Shown here: in pieces, positions 7,223 through 14,205 of the stretch
Layout of the letters: the number at the start of each line of letters is the position of its first letter
How positions within the stretch are numbered: the stretch's first letter is position 1
NCBI GenBank assembly: GCA_910579105.1
Contig: CAJTRT010000038.1
Coordinates: 1 to 20,163, forward strand
Length of the DNA: 20,163 nt
DNA from: an uncultured Muribaculaceae bacterium
GTDB taxonomy: Bacteria > Bacteroidota > Bacteroidia > Bacteroidales > Muribaculaceae
Direction: 5' to 3'
The notes under the pieces: generated by a model
Databases searched by the model: none
The model's input: only the letters and a program-made list of their open reading frames with translations
What the model was told of the DNA's origin: nothing
Made by a program: the position numbers and the translations under genes

Positions 7223-7996
7223 TCAGTCGTTCAGGAATGAAGTCAGTGGGCTGCTGGCGGCCGCCACGCGGGAGATGCCTCCAAGTCCGGCCTCGTAAGC
7301 CTCGCGCCCGGCCTCGACAGCCTTCGCGAAGGCGCGTGCCATTGCCGCAGGGTCGCCGGCGACGGCTATGGCCGTGTTGACAAGCACCGCGTCGGCGCCC
7401 ATCTCCATTGCCAGCGCGGCGTGCGACGGCGCTCCCAGTCCGGCGTCGACCACCACGGGCACGCGGCTCTCCTCGATGATTATTTCCAGCAGGTCGCGCA
7501 CCACGATCCCCTTGTTGGTGCCTATCGGCGCGCCGAGGGGCATCACGGCGGCTGTGCCGGCCTCCTCGAGGCGCTTGCAGAGCACGGGGTCGGCCTGGAT
7601 GTAAGGCATCACTATGAAGCCGAGCTTCGCCAGCTCCCCGGTGGCTTTGAGGGTCTCCACAGGGTCGGGGAGGAGGTATTTGGGATCGGGGTGTATCTCG
7701 AGCTTTATGAAGTCGGTCTCGAACGCCTCACGGGCGAGCTGGGCGGCGAGCACCGCCTCGCGGGCGTCGCGGGCCCCGGAGGTGTTCGGGAGCAGGCGCA
7801 CCCCGGGGCGCAGTACGTGGCGCAGCATGTCGTCCTCGGCGCTGTTCTCGGCGTCGAGGCGTTTCAGGGCGACCGTGACGAGTTCCGAGCCTGAGGCGGC
7901 TACCGCCTCGGCCATTACGGCGTTGGAGCTGAACTTGCCGGTCCCGACGAAGAGGCGGCTCGCGAAGTCGGTGCCGCCGATAGTCAGTTTTTCCAT
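7223..7996 (-). CDS. thiG: Thiazole synthase
   Basis: The 257-residue TIM-barrel enzyme builds thiazole phosphate from 1-deoxyxylulose 5-phosphate, dehydroglycine and ThiS thiocarboxylate. The start is MEKLTIGG at 7996; upstream in-frame sequence is antisense-like shadow of thiE. Motifs are FVGTGKF at 16-22, LLPNTSGA at 68-75, the Schiff-base Lys98 in DFIKLEIHPD, VMPLGAPIGTNKG, VDAGLGAPSHAA and VNTAIA. Length matches the family. It overlaps the thiE stop by 13 nt and is followed after 1 nt by thiH, so thiG and thiH, which work as partners, are tightly coupled. Confidence 0.98.
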   Translation of the reverse strand: MEKLTIGGTDFASRLFVGTGKFSSNAVMAEAVAASGSELVTVALKRLDAENSAEDDMLRHVLRPGVRLLPNTSGARDAREAVLAAQLAREAFETDFIKLEIHPDPKYLLPDPVETLKATGELAKLGFIVMPYIQADPVLCKRLEEAGTAAVMPLGAPIGTNKGIVVRDLLEIIIEESRVPVVVDAGLGAPSHAALAMEMGADAVLVNTAIAVAGDPAAMARAFAKAVEAGREAYEAGLGGISRVAAASSPLTSFLND

Positions 7997-9153
7997 ATGC
8001 GGATTATCTCTTTTGTGGTTTCTGTCTTGTCTTGTGAGTTGAGGATCAGGCCGCTGACGGCTACGCCCGTCGCCCCGGTACCATTTACCTCGGCGAGGTC
8101 GGGGATTCCGATTCCGCCGATTGCCACCACGGGTATGCCCGGACGTGCGGCGCGGGCGGCCGCGACGGCCTCCGCGATTCCCGCGGCTCCGAGGATCGGG
8201 GCGAGGCGTTTCTTGGTTGTGGTGAATCGGAAGGGGCCGATGCCGAGGTAGTCGGCCCCGGCTCTCGCCGCCTCGGCGGCTTCCGCGGGGGTGTTGGCGG
8301 TGGCTCCGATTATTTTCACAGGGCCGAGCATCGCGCGGGCCTCGGCCAGGGGGATGTCGTTCTTGCCGATATGAACCCCGTCGGCTTTCAGCGCCTCTAC
8401 GAGGTGGGCGCGGTCGTCGAGGATGAACGTGGCGCGGTATTTGCGGCACAGCCTCCCGACGGGGAGCGCCAGGGAGGCGAACTCCTCGTCGGAAGCCTCC
8501 TTGACGCGGAGCTGCACCCACCGGCACCCGCCGCGGAGCACCTCCTCCAGGCCGTCGGGACGGTCGGTGATGTATTGCAGGATTGTCTTGTCCTCCTCCA
8601 CCAGGGGTTGCCAGGCGGCGGTGAGCATCGCCGCGCCACCGAAGCCGAGGCGGCGCAGACGGTCGCGCTTCGAGGGTGTCACCCCTCCCAGCGCCAGCAC
8701 GTCGGGGCCGAGCGCGCCCGACAGGGCAAGCTCCTCCTCGGTGAAGCGGCTCCCGTAGCCCGGTTTCGACAGCGAGTCGTAGACGGGGCTGAGGAACATA
8801 TAGTCGACCTTGCCCCGGTGGTAACGTGCCTCGTTGACGGAGTGGCAGCTCGCCGAGAGCATTCCCCGCCATCCGGCCGGAGGCTCCGGGTTGCGGAAGT
8901 TCAGGTGGATTCCCCCTATCCCTGTCTTTTCGGCGAGGTGGAAAAGGTCGTGGAGGGTCAGCCGGGGTCGCAGCTCCTCGGGGATGTCGTTAATCAGTCG
9001 CTCGATGGCCTCATCCGGGTGCCCCGGCTTGCGGATGTGCACGCGCCACCACCCGCGGCGCAGCGCCTCGGCTATCTCGGCGGCCTCGCCCGGGCGGAAG
9101 TCAGGCGGGGTTATCGCCACCAGGCGGAAGCCCCCTTCTGTCAGCCCCCGCAT
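7984..9153 (-). CDS. thiE: TenI/ThiE-like domain fused to thiamin-phosphate synthase
   Basis: The 389-residue product is about twice the usual ThiE length and has two related barrels. The C-terminal half (about 190-389) is a full thiamin-phosphate synthase: ILQYITDR, VQLRVKE at 213-219, LDDRAHL at 245-251, GVHIGKNDIP at 259-268, GPFRFTTTKK at 306-315 and AIGGI. It joins HMP-PP to thiazole phosphate. The N-terminal half (about 8-182) is a diverged paralogue with VHIRKPG, TLHDLFHLA, GGIHLN, CHSV, DYMFLSPVYDSLSKPGYG and LGGV, resembling the second ThiE/TenI protein of Bacteroides operons. Its role (thiazole tautomerase or regulatory) is unproven. The frame is continuous with only a short linker. 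It overlaps thiS and thiG by 13 nt each. Confidence 0.93.
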   Translation of the reverse strand: MRGLTEGGFRLVAITPPDFRPGEAAEIAEALRRGWWRVHIRKPGHPDEAIERLINDIPEELRPRLTLHDLFHLAEKTGIGGIHLNFRNPEPPAGWRGMLSASCHSVNEARYHRGKVDYMFLSPVYDSLSKPGYGSRFTEEELALSGALGPDVLALGGVTPSKRDRLRRLGFGGAAMLTAAWQPLVEEDKTILQYITDRPDGLEEVLRGGCRWVQLRVKEASDEEFASLALPVGRLCRKYRATFILDDRAHLVEALKADGVHIGKNDIPLAEARAMLGPVKIIGATANTPAEAAEAARAGADYLGIGPFRFTTTKKRLAPILGAAGIAEAVAAARAARPGIPVVAIGGIGIPDLAEVNGTGATGVAVSGLILNSQDKTETTKEIIRIWKN

Positions 9154-9344
9154 ACGGCGGTTATCACCATTACCCTGTCACCCTCTTTCAGCGGCGTCTC
9201 CTCCCAGGCCGCCTTGCGCGCCACCCGGTCGTTCACCGCCACGGCGATTCCCGTCGCGGCGATTCCCCGCGAGCGCAGCAGCTCCGCCACCGTGGCGACA
9301 TCGCCCGGCAGCTCGATTTCAGTGTTGTTGAAAAAAATATTCAT
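9141..9344 (-). CDS. thiS: Sulfur carrier protein ThiS
   Basis: The 67-residue ubiquitin-like protein carries the thiocarboxylate sulfur for the thiazole ring. The start is MNIFFNN at 9344; the longer frame upstream is not ThiS-like. It ends VMVITAVCGG, with the diglycine tail that ThiF adenylates. It is the first gene of the operon, about 160 nt after the riboswitch and about 20 nt after a hairpin. An A-rich stretch rather than a Shine-Dalgarno precedes the start, as usual in Bacteroidetes. It overlaps the next gene by 13 nt. The Cys just before the GG is an unusual touch. Confidence 0.95.
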   Translation of the reverse strand: MNIFFNNTEIELPGDVATVAELLRSRGIAATGIAVAVNDRVARKAAWEETPLKEGDRVMVITAVCGG

Positions 9345-9362
9345 AGCCAGCGGTTTTTTTTT

Positions 9363-9386
9363 ATTGCCGGAAGTGTTCCGGGCAAT
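9363..9386 (-). promoter_or_regulatory. Hairpin just upstream of thiS
   Basis: ATTGCCGGAA and TTCCGGGCAAT (plus strand) pair with one bulged base around loop GTG. On the transcript it sits about 20 nt before the thiS ATG and is followed by an A run, so it is not an intrinsic terminator for the operon. It may be part of the riboswitch expression platform, controlling access to the start. That is inference. Confidence 0.4.
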
Positions 9387-9503
9387 CATTGTTCCAGGGG
9401 GCCGTGGAAGCCCGAAACCGGTAGCTATGAACGTCAAGCATTTCGCTTTTGGCGGCGGTGAAAAGAAAGGGCCGGAGCCTCTTCTCTGCCCGCGGCGCGC
9501 CGC

Positions 9504-9614
9504 GACAAAATCCTTACGGCGGAATTACCCGCGTCAAGTTCACAGGGTATGATCTCAGCCGCTCCTTGGCGCTCCGGCTTCTCCCGCCGGACGCCCCGCG
9601 GCACCCCTTTTGTC
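9504..9614 (-). promoter_or_regulatory. TPP (THI-box) riboswitch
   Basis: Read on the minus strand, P1 is GACAAAA (9614-9608) paired with TTTTGTC (9510-9504). Between them are the conserved core pieces GGGGTGCC, GCTGAGATCATACCC, TGTGAACTTGACGCGGGTAA and CCGCCGTAAGGA in the correct order. The transcript from the promoter at 9625-9656 should begin just before P1. It senses thiamin pyrophosphate and represses the operon. A 14-nt perfect palindrome (9491-9504) directly after P1 may be the alternative structure. No T-tract terminator is seen, so translational control is more likely. Confidence 0.95.
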
Positions 9615-9624
9615 TTTACTGCCG

Positions 9625-9656
9625 CAAATTTAGCCATTCCCCGCCGAACCTCCAAA
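9625..9656 (-). promoter_or_regulatory. Promoter of the thi operon
   Basis: On the minus strand TTTG (9656-9653), a 20-nt spacer and TAAATTTG (9632-9625) match the Bacteroidetes consensus exactly. The expected start near 9618 places the TPP aptamer at the very 5' end of the transcript. Confidence 0.85.
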
Positions 9657-9666
9657 AAAATCCTTC

Positions 9667-9747
9667 CGGCGTGCCGCGTATGGTTCCATAACGGAGTTGC
9701 CCGGGATCTATCTTTGCCAGGGTGTACGCGGCACGCCGCGTCCCTAC
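9667..9747. repeat. Decayed GTAGGGAC-family palindromic element
   Basis: The right arm is complete (ACGCGGCACGCCGCGTCCCTAC-type, 9726-9747) and identical to that of the 12686-12761 copy. The left arm keeps only CGGCGTGCCGCGTA (9667-9680) and has lost its GTAGGGAC end. It lies between the thi promoter and the lipoprotein gene. The spacer carries TATCTTTG (9709-9716), a -7-like octamer without a spaced -33. Confidence 0.75.
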
Positions 9748-9832
9748 ACAGGGTTGATGCTTGCGACCGAAACCACCGGGATGCGCTTAACTATATTTAA
9801 CAATTGGGGGGGGTAAAACGTGAGCGTTTGTG

Positions 9833-9840
9833 TAAATTTG
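9833..9840 (+). promoter_or_regulatory. -7 element upstream of the lipoprotein gene
   Basis: TAAATTTG matches the Bacteroidetes -7 consensus and lies 25 nt before the ATG at 9866. No good TTTG occurs 19-21 nt upstream (a G-rich run is there), so the promoter may be weak or need an activator. Confidence 0.5.
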
Positions 9841-9865
9841 CCGGAAAACAATCTGAAAGGACTCT

Positions 9866-10513
9866 ATGCGAAAAATTATTTATGCCCTGGCAGGCAGGGC
9901 GGCCCTGCTTTGCGCGGCCTTGGTCGCTGTTTCTATGACGCTGGCTTCTTGTGGAGGGGATGGTGACGACACCCCGAAAATTCCGCAGAATCCGCAGGAC
10001 GGACTTATGACGGTATACGGCAAGCTGACCCCGACTGGCAAGAAGAAAGCCAAACTGTATCTCGACGAGAAGTATGGCGCCACAAGTCTCTCAATACCTG
10101 GATTCTCCAGGCTCCGCATCGTTAGCGACACTTACTCTGACGATGTGCCGAATCCTGTTCCCTATCATGGTTGGGACATAGTCGGGGATGCCGAGGTGTC
10201 CTTCCTGGATTCCAACGGGAACAACCATTGGGCTTACGATTATCCTAACGGCTGGCGCGCCGCGGCGAGAATCTCGAACGACGGAGCCGTCCAGAAGGTG
10301 GAATACTATGCACGCGTGCCACTTGTAGAGCAGGCCGAGGGTAAGACCGGAAATTACGCGTACTGTATTTTCAGGATCATAGGGACTCTGACCAAAGGAA
10401 CTTCCGGCGAGACTATCGGAGACAACGTGATAGGGGTTGAAATCGAGTACCAGTCACCTTTCACCCCGAACTTCGTAAAGCCCGGATATGAAGACACACC
10501 CTACCCGGGTTGA
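9866..10513 (+). CDS. Small exported lipoprotein of unknown function
   Basis: The 215-residue product has a signal sequence with lipobox LASC (Cys29) followed by GGDGDD. An acidic stretch right after the lipid-bearing Cys is the kind of signal Bacteroidetes use to place lipoproteins on the cell surface, so surface exposure is likely. The mature part begins with a Pro/Asn linker (PKIPQNPQDG). About 170 further residues are rich in Tyr, Trp and Gly, with likely beta strands (VEYYARV, YCIFRIIG, VIGVEIEY). I recognise no family. It stands alone, divergent from the thi operon and convergent with the DUF2752 gene. Its base composition is somewhat more AT-rich than its neighbours, which may suggest a lineage-specific gene. 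Confidence 0.85.
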   Translation: MRKIIYALAGRAALLCAALVAVSMTLASCGGDGDDTPKIPQNPQDGLMTVYGKLTPTGKKKAKLYLDEKYGATSLSIPGFSRLRIVSDTYSDDVPNPVPYHGWDIVGDAEVSFLDSNGNNHWAYDYPNGWRAAARISNDGAVQKVEYYARVPLVEQAEGKTGNYAYCIFRIIGTLTKGTSGETIGDNVIGVEIEYQSPFTPNFVKPGYEDTPYPG

Positions 10514-10602
10514 TGCCTTAACTTCGCAGGCCGTCGGAACGGCCCGCGATTAAACACCTGTCGCGCCGCGCCCCTCCCCCATAAAAACACGCCGCCTTAC
10601 AA

Positions 10603-10632
10603 CGTGGGGATGCACTCCGGTGCATCCCCACG
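10603..10632. repeat. 13-bp palindrome between convergent genes
   Basis: CGTGGGGATGCAC (10603-10615) and its exact complement (10620-10632) surround loop TCCG. The ends (GTGGGGAT) resemble but do not equal the GTAGGGAC family. It sits 20 nt past the DUF2752 stop, between two converging genes, where it could end or protect both transcripts. No T tract follows. Confidence 0.7.
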
Positions 10633-10652
10633 AATGTATGGCAATCTTACGG

Positions 10653-11018
10653 TCAGAGGCCCAGGAGGTTGCGACCCAGGGCCCAGAGGAGGATGGCGGC
10701 GGCCAGGAGGTAGAGGGCGCGGGGTGTGGTCAGCAGGTCGCGGAGGCGCGGGCTGAACGGCTGGAGGATGGCCACGAGGTAGAGGATATAGAATGGGATG
10801 GCGGGGTTGGCCATGAAGGCCGCCGCGGGGTCGCCGCGCAGGAGCGCCATGAGGGCTGTCTGGCTGCCGCAGCCGGGGCATTTCCAGCCGGTCAGTTCCC
10901 GGAAGAGGCAGCGCGGCATGAAGCCTGTGGCGGCGTGGATGCCGTACCACAGGGCGAGCAAGGCCGCGGCTCCCAGGAGGATCGCCGCGGCCTTGAAGTA
11001 TCTGTTGCCGGTTGTCAT
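10653..11018 (-). CDS. DUF2752 family small membrane protein
   Basis: The 121-residue protein has three to four hydrophobic segments (about 9-30, 73-88, 104-118) and the family hallmark CPGCGSQTA at 47-55, preceded by LTGWK. The paired cysteines face the region between the first and second membrane segments; their role is unknown to me (metal or redox are guesses). It follows the dispanin gene by 28 nt on the same strand, so the two probably form an operon and may function together in the inner membrane. Confidence 0.9.
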   Translation of the reverse strand: MTTGNRYFKAAAILLGAAALLALWYGIHAATGFMPRCLFRELTGWKCPGCGSQTALMALLRGDPAAAFMANPAIPFYILYLVAILQPFSPRLRDLLTTPRALYLLAAAILLWALGRNLLGL

Positions 11019-11046
11019 CAGCTGTGAAATTCTTTGCGGGTTCTCA

Positions 11047-11691
11047 TCAGAACATGTCGAGGAGGCCGAAGTAGATTATCTGCACGGGGATGTATAGCAG
11101 GCCGAGGACGATGGCGGCGATGATCCAGGCCTGGGCGCGGTTGGAGTTGCGCTGTGCCTTGGCGTAGTCGCCGCGGTAGTAGGCGTTCTTGATGTTGGCG
11201 GCGTAGATTATGGCCACGATTCCCAGGGGTGTGCAGCAGCAGACGGTCACGATGATCGCCCACACGAGGTAGGTCGGTGGGCAGGGGGGCACTCCACCAC
11301 CGTAAGGGGGCTGCCCGGGGGCGTACTGTGGCTGCTGCGGGCCGTAGGGAGGCTGCTGGTAGTTGGTTTGCTGCCAGTCGGGGCGGGGGGCGTAGCCGCC
11401 GTAATGGAATTCCGGGTTGGGGCCATATTCAGCCTCCTGGGGGCGCTCCGACGATGGAGCGGCGCACTCTGAGGGGGGAACCGTTGCATCCGGCGCGGGG
11501 GCGGTTTCCGGCATGGGCGGGGGTGCCGGGGCGGCGAAGAGTTCGGCCAGGACCTCGACCTCGCGGGCCGGGGTCCAGTCGGTAAGGCCGTCGTGCCATA
11601 CCAGGCGGTCGGGTGTTATCTGCTGCTCGCGGAGCTGTTCCAGGGAGAAAGGCCCGGCGTGGCGCTGGTCGATTATAATCCAGAAATCCAT
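11047..11691 (-). CDS. GYF_2 (DUF4339) plus CD225/dispanin membrane protein
   Basis: The 214-residue protein has three parts. Residues 1-50 are a GYF_2-like domain (WIIIDQRHAGPFSLEQL, VWHDGLTDWTPA), a fold expected to bind proline-rich peptides. Residues about 52-138 are a disordered Pro/Gln/Tyr-rich linker with PPYGP-type repeats. Residues about 139-212 are a CD225/dispanin-like membrane region: LVWAIIVTVCCCTPLGIVAI with a Cys triplet at 151-153, then NIKNAYYRGDYAKAQRNSNRAQAW and a second membrane helix. The same organisation occurs in eukaryotic IFITM proteins, where it re-enters the membrane. The linker could be a ligand for its own GYF domain. Bacterial function is unknown. Confidence 0.9.
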   Translation of the reverse strand: MDFWIIIDQRHAGPFSLEQLREQQITPDRLVWHDGLTDWTPAREVEVLAELFAAPAPPPMPETAPAPDATVPPSECAAPSSERPQEAEYGPNPEFHYGGYAPRPDWQQTNYQQPPYGPQQPQYAPGQPPYGGGVPPCPPTYLVWAIIVTVCCCTPLGIVAIIYAANIKNAYYRGDYAKAQRNSNRAQAWIIAAIVLGLLYIPVQIIYFGLLDMF

Positions 11692-11711
11692 TGTCAGCGA
11701 TTGGTTGTGTG

Positions 11712-11732
11712 CCCCGCGGCATCGCCGCGGGG
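11712..11732. repeat. Short GC palindrome after deoC
   Basis: CCCCGCGGC (11712-11720) and GCCGCGGGG (11724-11732) are exact complements around loop ATC. It lies 18 nt past the deoC stop and 20 nt before the dispanin start. It could be a transcript-end hairpin for deoC, though no T tract follows on the minus strand, or another palindromic repeat. Confidence 0.6.
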
Positions 11733-11749
11733 TGTGGGGATGGTCGGTT

Positions 11750-12631
11750 TTAGAAGAATTTGGTCTCGGTGCCCAGGATGGCGGTCAGCAGGTTGTTGGC
11801 CAGGCCGGAGGCTCCGATGCGGAAGTACTCGTTGGTGAGCCATTTCTCGCCCAGGACGCTCTTGACGACGCAGTAGTAGGCCACGGCGTCCTCGGGGGTG
11901 CGCACGCCGCCGGCGGGCTTGAAGCCCACCATGCGGCCGGTCTTCTCGTAGTAGTCCTTGATGCAGGAGCACATCACATAGGCGGCGTTGAGGTCGGCAC
12001 CGGGGTATTCCTTGCCGGTTGAGGTCTTTATGAAATCGGCCCCGGAGTACATCGAGATCACCGACGCGGCCTTGATTTTCTCGGCGGTTTTCAGCGCTCC
12101 GGCCTCGAGGATCACTTTCAGGCGGGCGTCGCGGCAGGCGGCCTTGATTTCGGCTATCTCGTCGGCCACGCTCTCATAGTCGCCGTCGAGGAAGTCGCCG
12201 AGGTTGAGCACGATGTCGATCTCGTCGGCGCCCCCGTCGACGGCCAGGGCTGTCTCGGCCACCTTCACTTCGGGGAAGGTCTGCGAGGAGGGGAATCCGC
12301 CGCTGACGCAGGCGATGTCGACGCTCGACACCTCCAGGACTGCGCGCACCACCTGGGCGAAGTTGGGGTAGACGCAGATGGCGGCCACGTTCTTCATCTC
12401 GGGATGCTCGGCGTCGAAAGCGTTGACGCGCTCGGTGAAGTCGGCCACCGAGGCGGGTGAGTCGACAGAGCGGAGGGTCGTCAGGTCGATGCAGTTGAAG
12501 AGGAACTTGTAGACCTCCTCGTTCATGTTCGCGGCGAGGTTTTCGGCAAGGATTTTGTCGACAGCCTCTTTCACTTTCGCGTCGTCGGCGATGAACGCGC
12601 AGTCGGCGATCGCCTGGTTGTATTTGTCCAT
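11750..12631 (-). CDS. deoC: Deoxyribose-phosphate aldolase, long form
   Basis: The 293-residue TIM-barrel class I aldolase splits 2-deoxyribose 5-phosphate into acetaldehyde and glyceraldehyde 3-phosphate in deoxynucleoside breakdown. Active-site marks are ADEIDIVLN at 135-143, the Schiff-base Lys202 in DFIKTSTGK and the second Lys238 in VGFKPAGGVRT. It is longer than the E. coli enzyme because of an N-terminal extension (about 40 residues before CIDLTTL), the form usual in Bacteroidetes. It stands alone: the downstream dispanin genes are unrelated, and the upstream gap of 155 nt carries a large palindromic repeat. I see no convincing -7 box before it. Confidence 0.97.
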   Translation of the reverse strand: MDKYNQAIADCAFIADDAKVKEAVDKILAENLAANMNEEVYKFLFNCIDLTTLRSVDSPASVADFTERVNAFDAEHPEMKNVAAICVYPNFAQVVRAVLEVSSVDIACVSGGFPSSQTFPEVKVAETALAVDGGADEIDIVLNLGDFLDGDYESVADEIAEIKAACRDARLKVILEAGALKTAEKIKAASVISMYSGADFIKTSTGKEYPGADLNAAYVMCSCIKDYYEKTGRMVGFKPAGGVRTPEDAVAYYCVVKSVLGEKWLTNEYFRIGASGLANNLLTAILGTETKFF

Positions 12632-12685
12632 ATCTCGTGGTTTCGTTTTATTTGTTGGCTAACTTTGGATTAAGCGTATTGTCGT

Positions 12686-12761
12686 GTAGGGACGCGGCGT
12701 GCCGCGTTTGGTTCGCTCGCGGGTTTGTACGCCGGTTTTACGCGGCACGCCGCGTCCCTAC
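12686..12761. repeat. GTAGGGAC-family palindromic element, copy between deoC and the dehydrogenase
   Basis: A perfect 22-bp inverted repeat (12686-12707 and 12740-12761) has GTAGGGAC/GTCCCTAC ends and a 32-nt spacer. Each arm is itself nearly palindromic (ACGCGGC-GT-GCCGCGT), so the RNA or single-stranded DNA can fold as one long hairpin or as two small ones. The arms match those at 9726-9747 and 15089-15182. Confidence 0.9.
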
Positions 12762-12786
12762 GGGCTGATTCTCCGCGCCTTTTGGT

Positions 12787-14010
12787 TCACAGCTCCAGGT
12801 CGCCGCCGATGACCTCGTGCCAGGGGAGGCCGCGCAGGGGGAGCTGCTCCATGAAAGGATCGGGGTCAAATTCTTCAACGTTGTGGACGCCTGGTTTGTT
12901 CCATTTGCCGGTGAGGAACATCATCGCGCCGATCATGGCCGGGACGCCGGTGGTGTAGCTGACGGCCTGCATGCCGGTCTCCTCGTAGGCCGCGTGGTGC
13001 GAGCAGTTGTTGTAGATGTAGTAGGTCAGCGGCTTTCCGTCCTTGTCCTCTCCGGAGATGCGGCAGCCGATGGATGTCTCGCCGGTGTAGTTCTCGCCCA
13101 GGTCCTGCGGGTTGGGGAGGACGGCCTTGAGGAATTGCAGCGGGACGATCTTCTGGCCGTTGTAGTCGACCTCGTCGATGCGCGCCATGCCGATGTTCTG
13201 GATCACGCGCAGATGGGTGAGGTATTCCTGGCCGAAGGTCATCCAGAAACGCGCGCGCTTTATGGTGGGGAAGTTTAGCACGAGCGATTCCAGCTCCTCG
13301 TGGTACATCAGGTAGCTGTCGCGGGGGCCTATGGCGGGGTATTTCAGCTCCTTGTGTATTTCCAGCGGTCCGGTGGTCACCCACTTGCCGTCCTGGTAGT
13401 AGCGCCCGTTCTGGGTGATCTCGCGGATGTTTATCTCGGGATTGAAGTTCGTGGCGAACGCCTTTCCGTGGTTGCCGCCGTTGCAGTCAACGATGTCGAG
13501 GGTCTCCATAGCCGAGAAGTAGTGCTTGGCGGCGTAGGCGGTGAAGATGCCGGAAACCCCCGGGTCGAAGCCGCAGCCGAGGATTGCCGTCAGTCCGGCC
13601 TTCTCGAAGCGCTCGCGGTAGGCCCACTGCCAGGAATACTCGAAATGCGCCTCGTCGCGCGGCTCGTAATTGGCCGTGTCGAGGTAGTTGACGCCGCATT
13701 CGAGGCAGGCGTCCATGATCGTCAGGTCCTGGTAGGGGAGCGCCAGGTTGATCACCAGCTCCGGCTTGTGGGCGCGGAAAAGGTCGCAAAGCTCGGCCAC
13801 GGAGTCGGCGTCGACCCTCGCGGTATCGATTTTCGGGAGCGCGCGCCCCTCTGTGGCCGCCCGCCGCTCGATGTCGGCCTTGACGGCCTCGCATTTCGAG
13901 CGTGTGCGCGAGGCGATGACTATTTCCGAGAACACTTCGGGGAGCTGGGCGCACTTGTGGGCGCATACTGTTCCGACGCCCCCGGCGCCTATGATGATCA
14001 CTTTTGCCAT
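12787..14010 (-). CDS. Saccharopine dehydrogenase family protein, probably carboxynorspermidine/carboxyspermidine dehydrogenase
   Basis: The 407-residue protein starts at MAKVIIIGAGGVGTV, the Rossmann dinucleotide loop; the longer frame upstream adds unrelated sequence. Other marks are VINLALPYQDLTIMDACLECGVNYLDTANYEP, GCGFDPGVSGIF, NFPTIKRARFW and the C-terminal WNKPGVHNVEEFDPDPFM. These fit the branch that condenses aspartate semialdehyde with a diamine using NADPH in the carboxyspermidine route to spermidine, rather than true lysine saccharopine enzymes. The decarboxylase partner is not in the window. A promoter lies at 14090-14121 and a hairpin (14064-14078) sits in its roughly 75-nt leader. 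Substrate (putrescine or diaminopropane) is inferred. Confidence 0.88.
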   Translation of the reverse strand: MAKVIIIGAGGVGTVCAHKCAQLPEVFSEIVIASRTRSKCEAVKADIERRAATEGRALPKIDTARVDADSVAELCDLFRAHKPELVINLALPYQDLTIMDACLECGVNYLDTANYEPRDEAHFEYSWQWAYRERFEKAGLTAILGCGFDPGVSGIFTAYAAKHYFSAMETLDIVDCNGGNHGKAFATNFNPEINIREITQNGRYYQDGKWVTTGPLEIHKELKYPAIGPRDSYLMYHEELESLVLNFPTIKRARFWMTFGQEYLTHLRVIQNIGMARIDEVDYNGQKIVPLQFLKAVLPNPQDLGENYTGETSIGCRISGEDKDGKPLTYYIYNNCSHHAAYEETGMQAVSYTTGVPAMIGAMMFLTGKWNKPGVHNVEEFDPDPFMEQLPLRGLPWHEVIGGDLEL

Positions 14011-14063
14011 TTTCGTTGTGTCTTGTTTTATCCTGTCTTTCGTTGTGTTGATGCGGTCTGCAG

Positions 14064-14078
14064 GGACGCGCGGCGTCC
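14064..14078. repeat. Small palindrome in a dehydrogenase leader, possible repeat relic
   Basis: GGACGC-GCG-GCGTCC is a perfect hairpin within CAGGGACGCGCGGCGTCC. This resembles a shrunken GTAGGGAC element. A half-arm CGCGTCCCTACGG also occurs around 14158-14170. It lies in the leader of the dehydrogenase transcript. Confidence 0.45.
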
Positions 14079-14089
14079 GCTTCAAGTTG

Positions 14090-14121
14090 CAAAAGTAATA
14101 AATCCCGCCGCGATTCGCAAC
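14090..14121 (-). promoter_or_regulatory. Promoter of the dehydrogenase gene
   Basis: On the minus strand GTTG (14121-14118), a 20-nt spacer and TACTTTTG (14097-14090) match the Bacteroidetes consensus except for one base in the -33 element. The leader would be about 75 nt and includes the 14064-14078 hairpin. Confidence 0.65.
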
Positions 14122-14205
14122 TAATCCCCCGGAATTTAGCCTCGCGTCCCTTTCTGCCGCGTCCCTACGGCGCGTTGCCGGGCTATATGGCGGGTCGGCT
14201 CCGGA

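Noticed and set aside
7997..8872. Upstream extension of the thiG frame
   Set aside because: Out-of-frame shadow of the thiE fusion; ThiG homology begins at MEKLTIGG.
10526..10547. GGCCGT-CGGA-ACGGCC hairpin after the small lipoprotein gene
   Set aside because: The stem is only 6 bp and no T tract follows, so it is not a supportable terminator.
12660..12667. Plus-strand TAACTTTG between deoC and the dehydrogenase
   Set aside because: No -33 at the right distance and no plus-strand gene follows. Both neighbours are on the minus strand.
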